Shown here piece by piece: positions 25,786 through 30,949 of a stretch of DNA of 30,949 nucleotides; positions within the stretch are counted from its first letter, which is position 1, and every line of letters begins with the position of its first letter. The notes under the pieces were generated by a model that searched no databases, was not told the DNA's origin, and was given only the letters and a program-made list of their open reading frames with translations. Made by a program: the position numbers and the translations under genes. This DNA comes from DATFML01 sp964571225 (GTDB lineage: Bacteria; Pseudomonadota; Gammaproteobacteria; DATFLG01): positions 1-30,949 of the forward strand of contig CAZNBB010000037.1 in assembly GCA_964571225.1 (NCBI GenBank), given 5' to 3'.

Positions 25786-28700
25786 GTGAACGACAGACCG
25801 TATCGCGTGTCCGGGCCGGTGTCGCGGACCGAGGTCGAAGCCGACGAGGGCGCCAGGGTCTTCAAAGAACTGGAGCCTGTGGGACGGTGGGACTACGGGG
25901 ACCTGGAAGCGGCCCACCGGGCACTGCTTGCCTTGAGCCAGTGCAATGAACTCATCTTCCGGGCTGCCACGGAGCAGGAGTTGTTGGAGGGCATCTGCCG
26001 GGTCATTGTCCACAGTGCGGGTTACCGCATGGCGTGGGTCGGACGACCGCAGGCTACGGCAGAACATCCGATGGTGCCGGTGGCCCAGTTCGGAGACCGC
26101 GGCTACCTGAGACAGGTGCAGGTTGCCTGGAAAGGCGGCAGACACGGCAACGGTCCTACAGGAAAGGCAATGCGGACCGGCCAAACCGTGCTTACCAACG
26201 ACAATACCGCGGACTCATCCTTCGCTCCGTGGCAGCTTAGCGCCCGGCAGTACGGCTACCGATCCAGCGTCGCCCTGCCTTTGCGCGTGGCCGGCGAGGT
26301 CGACGCGGTGCTCGGGATATACTCGGATGTGCGCGACGCCTTCGATGGGCGGGAAGTCGCGTTGCTGGAACGATTGGCGGCGAATCTCGGCTACGGCATG
26401 GAAGGGCTTCGTCGCGCCGAGCGCTTCAGACGGCGCGAGTGGCAGTTTCGGCAGAATGAAGCGGGTTTTCGCGCGACCTTCGAGCACGCCCCGGTCGGCA
26501 TTGCCCATGCGGATCTGGGGCGGATCATCGTCCATGCCAACGACAGGTTCTGCCAGATGCTGGGGTACGAGCGCGAGGAACTGCTGGGCATGTCACTGGT
26601 GGACATCACGCATCCCGACGATATCGGCCACGATCTGCAGCGGGTCAGCCGTCTGCGAGGCGGACAGTGCGAAGGTCTGCGGGGGGAAAAGCGCTATATC
26701 CGCCGCGACGGCGAAATCGTCTGGAGCAATGTCACGGTCGCGCTGGTGCGTGACGAGAACGGGGAGCCTTCGTACTACGTCGGTGTGGTAGAGGACATCA
26801 CCGACCGCAAGCAGGCGGTGCAGGCCCTGGAGCGCTCGGCGGCGGAGTGGTCCTATGCCATGGACCATTTCGAGGACGCCATCTATCTGGTGGACATGGA
26901 CGACCGGCTGGTGCGCGCCAACCGGTCCTTCTATGAACTGACCGGCTTGAGTCCGGAAAGCGCGATTGGCCGGGACATCACGCAGCTGATTCATCCTGAC
27001 GGAGAGGTCGAACCCTGTCCTGTCTGCCGCGCACGGCGCGAACGGCGCGACGCCTACGTGACGATGGAGGCCGAACACCCCGACAATCCGACGGGGCGGC
27101 CCGTGGAAGTGGCGGTGAGGATTATCCGCGACCGGGCGGGTGACCCGGTGGGCGTCCTGAAGGCGATCAGGGATCTTACCCGGACTCGTCAAACGGAGGA
27201 GCGCATCGGTCGACTCAACGCCCACGTGCGGCTGCTTACCGAGTCGGTCGGCGAAGGCCTGTTCGGTCTGGACCAGCAGGGGTTGTGCACATTCATAAAC
27301 CGTGCGGCCCTGGAGATGCTCGGTTACGATCGGGACGAAGTGCTGGGCCGGCCCATGGAGATGATTGCCCGCTCTCCCGGATCTATCGGCAACAGGGAGG
27401 CAGACGAATGTCCGCCCTTTGCCGCGTTCTGTCCAGGGCAGGTCACCGGATTGCGGAGCAATATGTTCTGGCGCAAGGACGGCAGCAGTTTTCCCGCTGA
27501 ATACTCTGCACATTCGATCTCCGAAAGCGACGGGCCGGCGGGGGCGGTGGTCGTGTTTCGCAACGTGGCCCAACGCCATGCAATGGCGCGGCGGATGGAC
27601 TATCTGGCCACTCACGATGCGCTCACTGGCCTGATCAACCGGCACGAGTTCGAGCGTCAGCTGCAGGATGCACTGGAGAGGGCGCACGACTCGAAGACAA
27701 CGCACGTGCTGGTGTTCATCGACGTGGACCGTATGCGTGTGGTGAATGACACCTGCGGCCATGGCGCGGGCGACGAGCTGCTCAAGCAGACCGTTCGTAT
27801 CCTCCAGGGGTCGGTGCGCAAATCCGACATCGTGGCGCGTATGGGCGGCGATCAATTCGGAGTGCTGTTGACCGGCTGTGTGCTGGCCACGGGCTGTTCA
27901 ACTATCGAGGCGCTGCTGGCGAATCTACGCAGCCAACGATTTTCCTGGCAGGAGAAACTGTTCCAGATCAGTGGCAGCGCCGGCGTGGCGGCACTGGACG
28001 GGGCCAGTCCTTCGGTCGCCGAGACTATCAGCCGGGCCGAGACAGCATGCCGCCTGGCGAAGGAACACTGCCGAGGCGGGCTGCGGGCATATCAGCCGGA
28101 CGACGATGCAATGGTCCGGCGGCATACCGAGACCCACTGGGTTCACAAGATCCATGAAGCTTTGGAACAGGAACGCTTCGTACTGTATGCCCAGCCGATT
28201 CGGTCCGTATCCGGCGTCGGATTGTCCCACTACGAGGTGCTGATACGCATGGTGGGCGAGGAGGGCCAACTCATTGCCCCGGGTGCCTTTATCCCAGCGG
28301 CGGAACGTTTCTCGCTCATGGGGCGTATCGACCACTGGGTGGTCACGCGCTGCTTCGATGTTCTGGCGTCGGGCTCGGGACCGCGGAGCGGCAGGGGCGG
28401 TTCCGGGCGGGACATCCGACTGGCCATCAACCTCTCGGGCCAGTCCATGTCAGACGAGCGCCTGCTGGAAGCCATAGAGCAGCGCCTCGGCAGGCGGCAG
28501 TTCGATCCCCGGAGAATCACGTTCGAAATCACGGAGACGGCCGCCATATCCAACCTCGCCCAGGCGAGCCGATTCATCGACGAACTGCGCAAGCTCGGCT
28601 GCGAGTTCGCGCTGGACGACTTCGGCAGCGGGTTGTCGTCGTTCGCCTATCTGAAGGATCTGCACGTGGACTACCTCAAGATAGACGGCAGCTTCGTGGC

Positions 28701-28899
28701 GGACCTGCACGAAAACCCGGTCAACCTGGCGATGGTGTCGTCCATTCACCAGATCGGGAAGCTGATGGGCAAGAAGACGATCGCCGAGTTCGTGGAGTCC
28801 GAGGCGGTGATGGAGGTGCTGCGCTCGGTGGGTGTGGATTATGCGCAGGGCTATTGGATCGGTCGCCCCGAGCCGCTGGACGGCGTGCTGGTGGACTGA
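25786..28899 (+). CDS. GAF-PAS-PAS-PAS-GGDEF-EAL c-di-GMP enzyme
   Basis: The last gene of the operon encodes 1037 residues, all apparently cytoplasmic. There is a GAF domain (about 45-215), three PAS domains (about 225-345, 350-470, 475-600), a GGDEF domain (about 605-765) and an EAL domain (about 780-1035). The cyclase motif reads GGDQF (687-691) instead of GGDEF, while an inhibitory-site RxxD (R678-D681) is kept. The phosphodiesterase looks active: EVL (817-819) in place of EAL, NLSGQS, EITET, DDFGSG (944-949), YLKIDG and AQGYWIGRP. The second PAS domain has a CPVC pair (C411, C414). It likely hydrolyses c-di-GMP, perhaps modulated by GTP at the GGDQF site. The start is GTG with AAGGGGGC upstream, 34 bases after cheW. 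Confidence 0.93.
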   Translation: MNDRPYRVSGPVSRTEVEADEGARVFKELEPVGRWDYGDLEAAHRALLALSQCNELIFRAATEQELLEGICRVIVHSAGYRMAWVGRPQATAEHPMVPVAQFGDRGYLRQVQVAWKGGRHGNGPTGKAMRTGQTVLTNDNTADSSFAPWQLSARQYGYRSSVALPLRVAGEVDAVLGIYSDVRDAFDGREVALLERLAANLGYGMEGLRRAERFRRREWQFRQNEAGFRATFEHAPVGIAHADLGRIIVHANDRFCQMLGYEREELLGMSLVDITHPDDIGHDLQRVSRLRGGQCEGLRGEKRYIRRDGEIVWSNVTVALVRDENGEPSYYVGVVEDITDRKQAVQALERSAAEWSYAMDHFEDAIYLVDMDDRLVRANRSFYELTGLSPESAIGRDITQLIHPDGEVEPCPVCRARRERRDAYVTMEAEHPDNPTGRPVEVAVRIIRDRAGDPVGVLKAIRDLTRTRQTEERIGRLNAHVRLLTESVGEGLFGLDQQGLCTFINRAALEMLGYDRDEVLGRPMEMIARSPGSIGNREADECPPFAAFCPGQVTGLRSNMFWRKDGSSFPAEYSAHSISESDGPAGAVVVFRNVAQRHAMARRMDYLATHDALTGLINRHEFERQLQDALERAHDSKTTHVLVFIDVDRMRVVNDTCGHGAGDELLKQTVRILQGSVRKSDIVARMGGDQFGVLLTGCVLATGCSTIEALLANLRSQRFSWQEKLFQISGSAGVAALDGASPSVAETISRAETACRLAKEHCRGGLRAYQPDDDAMVRRHTETHWVHKIHEALEQERFVLYAQPIRSVSGVGLSHYEVLIRMVGEEGQLIAPGAFIPAAERFSLMGRIDHWVVTRCFDVLASGSGPRSGRGGSGRDIRLAINLSGQSMSDERLLEAIEQRLGRRQFDPRRITFEITETAAISNLAQASRFIDELRKLGCEFALDDFGSGLSSFAYLKDLHVDYLKIDGSFVADLHENPVNLAMVSSIHQIGKLMGKKTIAEFVESEAVMEVLRSVGVDYAQGYWIGRPEPLDGVLVD

Positions 28900-28935
28900 A
28901 GGATGTCCGGAAGGACCCGAGCCGCCCCGGGGAAG

Positions 28936-29012
28936 TGGCGTCCCGAAGAGGATTCGAACCTCTGACCTGCCGCTTAGGAGGCGGCTGCTCTATCCTGCTG
29001 AGCTACCGGGAC
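28936..29012 (-). tRNA. tRNA-Arg (anticodon CCT)
   Basis: A complete 77-base cloverleaf with encoded CCA lies on the minus strand. The acceptor stem GTCCCGG pairs with TCGGGAC, the D-arm is GCTC/GAGC, and the anticodon stem is GCCGC/GCGGC with loop CTCCTAA (anticodon CCT at 28976-28978). The T-arm is AGAGG, TTCGAAT, CCTCT. It reads the AGG codon. Confidence 0.96.
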
Positions 29013-29026
29013 GTGACGCAGACGGC

Positions 29027-29055
29027 AGTATATCACCTTAGAATAACTAATATAA
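29027..29055 (-). promoter_or_regulatory. Likely promoter of tRNA-Arg
   Basis: In an AT-rich patch just upstream of the tRNA, the minus strand reads TTATAT (29050-29055), 17 bases, then TATACT (29027-29032). The -10 matches the sigma70 consensus well; the -35 is weak. The tRNA begins 14 bases after the -10. Confidence 0.5.
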
Positions 29056-29250
29056 CCATATGATTAGGTAAGAGTTTGGTGCAACTCGGCGGCGCCGCCA
29101 GGCGCGCAGGGGCGACCGCAGGACGACGGCCGGTCGCGCCCCTGGCCGGGCGACCGGCGGTGGCAGGGATCGCCAGTGGGAAGGACGGGTTAGCACGTCG
29201 GCTGGAAGCCGGTATAGTGGCTCCATGGCATCCGCGGGGGGCGGTAGCGA

Positions 29251-30111
29251 ATGAGCCAGATGCTGACATGGATCACGCCGTGGGAATTTTCCCCGACGGT
29301 GCTGCTGTCCTGTCTGCTGGCGGGGGCTCTCTACCTGCGGGGGTTGCAGCGCACAACGGCGCCGGACGCCCCGGTCTCGCGATGGCGGACCACCAGCTTT
29401 TTCGTCGGTCTGGTTCTCATCTACCTGGTGCTACAGTCCTACTTCGACTTTCTATCCCAGCATATGTTCTGGGTGCACCGGTTGCAGCACCTGGTGCTTC
29501 ATCACCTGGGTCCTTTTCTGGTGATGATCGCCATGCCCGGGGAGGTGATGGAACGGGGGCTGCCGGGCTGGTCGCGGCGCCCGGTGCTGGCTTTGCTGCG
29601 CAACCGCGCGGTGCGAATCATGTACCGCATCCTGCAGAACCCGCTGATCGCATCGGTACTGTTCGTCGGTCTTATCTATCTGTGGCTGACACCGGGTATT
29701 CATTTCGTGGCCATGCTCAGTGCGCCGCTCTATAAGGTCATGAACTGGAGCATGGTGCTGGACGGCCTGCTGTTCTGGTGGCTCATCGTGGATCCGCGGT
29801 CACCAGGTGAGCATCGCACGCCGCGCTATCCGGTTCGAATACTGATGCTGTGGGGCGTCATGCTGCCCCAGATCGTCCTGGGCGCCTATATCGCCCTGAG
29901 CCGACACGAGCTTTACGATGCCTACAGTGTCTGCGGACGCGCCTGGCCCATCAGCCCGCTGACCGACCAGGAGTACGGGGGCCTCATCACCTGGATACCT
30001 TCGGCCATGATGAGCGTTGTCGGCGGACTGGTGGTGCTGCGCCTGTGGACGCGTTCCGGGGGGCGGGTACGCACTCGCCGGGCGGGGGTGGCTGCCGTGG
30101 AGCAGGCGTAG
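29251..30111 (+). CDS. ctaG: Cytochrome c oxidase assembly protein CtaG (caa3_CtaG type)
   Basis: The 286-residue protein has about seven membrane spans and the family blocks FWVHRLQHLVLHHLGPFLVM (about 72-91), FHFVA-like IHFVAMLSAPLYKVMNWSMV and DPRSPGEHRTPRYPVR. The His-rich HRLQHLVLHH segment could bind copper. Proteins of this family assist assembly of caa3/aa3 oxidases, and some work with cbb3. The end PLTDQEYGGLITWIPSAMM is also typical. A G-rich site (GGGGGGCGG) precedes the ATG. The Sco gene follows on the same strand after 109 bases, which supports a role in copper delivery to a terminal oxidase, but no oxidase subunits are next to it. Confidence 0.92.
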   Translation: MSQMLTWITPWEFSPTVLLSCLLAGALYLRGLQRTTAPDAPVSRWRTTSFFVGLVLIYLVLQSYFDFLSQHMFWVHRLQHLVLHHLGPFLVMIAMPGEVMERGLPGWSRRPVLALLRNRAVRIMYRILQNPLIASVLFVGLIYLWLTPGIHFVAMLSAPLYKVMNWSMVLDGLLFWWLIVDPRSPGEHRTPRYPVRILMLWGVMLPQIVLGAYIALSRHELYDAYSVCGRAWPISPLTDQEYGGLITWIPSAMMSVVGGLVVLRLWTRSGGRVRTRRAGVAAVEQA

Positions 30112-30220
30112 CCCGATTTGGACTCCTTACCTGTTGCAGGGTGGGGAGAGGAGCACAAAGCGAACGAGGGCGGCAAGTGCCCCTTCGCGGGAACCGTTGG
30201 TCAGCAGTCGAGGGTCCGAA

Positions 30221-30838
30221 ATGGCGGCAATTGCCGACCGCAAGGCGATACGCTACGCGCGCACCGCGCTTATCCTGATCTTATTGGCCGGCCTGGTGGG
30301 TTGCGGGCATCGGCAGGGCTCCTGGAAGCTGATGAACGTATCCGGCCTGCTGCCGTCGCTGGCCTTCGACCTGACCGACTCGGCAAACGATCGGGTGGTG
30401 CACGCCGATGCGTTCAAGGGGCGCATCGTGCTGCTGTACTTCGGCTACACCCATTGCCCGGACGTGTGCCCCACCACGCTGGCGGAGCTCGGACGGGCTG
30501 TTCGCGACCTCGGACCGAAAGCCGATCAGGTCCGCATACTGTTCGTCACCGTGGATCCGCGCCGGGATTCGCTTTCGGTACTGAAGTCGTACGCGAAGGG
30601 TTTCGGCCCCCAGATGGTGGGTCTGCGCGGCGATACCGAGGCACTGGTTGCACTGACCAAGCGTTACCGGGTCAGCTACGGCTACGGAAAACCCGACGCC
30701 AACGGTAACTACGCCGTCTCCCACAGCAGCGCCGTCTACGTCTTCGACCGACAGGGCAAGGCCCGACTGCTGGGCAAGCCGACCAACCACGTGGCCGACT
30801 ATGCCCACGATCTGAAAGAGTTGGTGGCGGAACCTTGA
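30221..30838 (+). CDS. Sco1/SenC-family copper chaperone lipoprotein
   Basis: The 205-residue protein is a thioredoxin-fold Sco/SenC protein that inserts or reduces copper at the CuA or CuB site of cytochrome oxidases. The copper ligands are C79 and C83 in HCPDVCP, and H168 in SHSSAVYVF. VTVDPRRDS (about 109-117) is a family block. The N-terminus has a basic start, a hydrophobic core and LVGC with C28, so it is probably a membrane-anchored lipoprotein facing the periplasm. GAGGG six bases before the ATG at 30221 favours this start over the open frame reaching back to 30017. A terminator follows. Confidence 0.94.
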   Translation: MAAIADRKAIRYARTALILILLAGLVGCGHRQGSWKLMNVSGLLPSLAFDLTDSANDRVVHADAFKGRIVLLYFGYTHCPDVCPTTLAELGRAVRDLGPKADQVRILFVTVDPRRDSLSVLKSYAKGFGPQMVGLRGDTEALVALTKRYRVSYGYGKPDANGNYAVSHSSAVYVFDRQGKARLLGKPTNHVADYAHDLKELVAEP

Positions 30839-30841
30839 AAG

Positions 30842-30873
30842 CACGAAGGGGCACCGCCGGATGCCTCTTCGTG
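30842..30873 (+). terminator. Strong hairpin terminator after the Sco gene
   Basis: A 12-bp stem with one G-T wobble (30842-30853 with 30862-30873) and an 8-base loop lies 3 bases after the Sco stop. T residues follow only loosely. It may act on both strands, separating the Sco gene from the convergent tRNA-Ala. Confidence 0.75.
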
Positions 30874-30897
30874 TGGTCGGATTTCAGTGTGGGGAAT

Positions 30898-30949
30898 TGG
30901 TGGAGCCGAGGGGGATCGAACCCCTGACCTTCGCATTGCGAACGCGACG
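30898..30949 (-). tRNA. tRNA-Ala (anticodon CGC), 3' part, cut by window end
   Basis: The minus strand shows the 3' CCA (30898-30900), acceptor strand CGGCTCC, T-arm AGGGG/CCCCT with loop TTCGATC, variable loop AGGTC, and the anticodon stem-loop TCGCG, TTCGCAA, TGCGA. The anticodon CGC is at 30938-30940 and reads the alanine codon GCG. The D-arm and 5' acceptor lie beyond the window. Confidence 0.9.

Noticed and set aside
28936..29075. tRNA-Arg as an integration site with AT-rich flank
   Set aside because: No integrase, no repeated tRNA 3' end and no phage genes are seen. The AT-rich flank is explained by the tRNA promoter.

Overview
The window is GC-rich chromosomal DNA packed with genes on both strands. 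It looks like a gammaproteobacterium, probably a purple-sulfur-bacterium relative (Chromatiales/Ectothiorhodospiraceae-like). The grounds are a RelA-type stringent-response enzyme, a PA0069-type radical SAM protein, a YdgA/DUF945 protein, a CcoQ protein and the style of the chemotaxis operon. The taxonomic placement is inference. No transposase, integrase, phage gene or CRISPR array was seen.

Left part (1-6.7 kb): a terminator from an upstream unit, then wrbA (quinone reductase). Convergent to it is a minus-strand group: an Fpg/Nei-type DNA glycosylase, an encapsulated ferritin and its encapsulin shell, together an iron-storage nanocompartment. Then come nicotinamidase (pncA) overlapping a DUF72 gene, a CaCA-family cation exchanger on the minus strand, and a divergent cytoplasmic triple-BON protein.

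Middle part (6.8-15.8 kb): a RelA orthologue whose hydrolase site looks intact, a radical SAM protein, a stand-alone ccoQ, an MFS transporter, a PEGA-type lipoprotein, a DUF945 protein, an 800-base non-coding stretch with hairpins, and an orphan NarL-type response regulator.

Right part (16.0-28.9 kb): eleven co-directional genes forming one chemosensory operon. The order is short MCP-like protein, cheY, STAS protein, cheA, MCP, cheW, cheR, cheD, cheB, second cheW, and a GAF-PAS-PAS-PAS-GGDEF-EAL protein. CheA carries two 24-residue repeats that fit the c-di-GMP-binding MshEN pattern, and the operon ends in a c-di-GMP enzyme. This suggests a chemosensory array wired to c-di-GMP. No cheZ, cheV or flagellar gene is present in the window.

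Right edge (28.9-30.9 kb): tRNA-Arg(CCT), then ctaG and a Sco/SenC gene (copper delivery to cytochrome oxidase), a strong terminator, and the 3' part of tRNA-Ala(CGC), cut by the window end.
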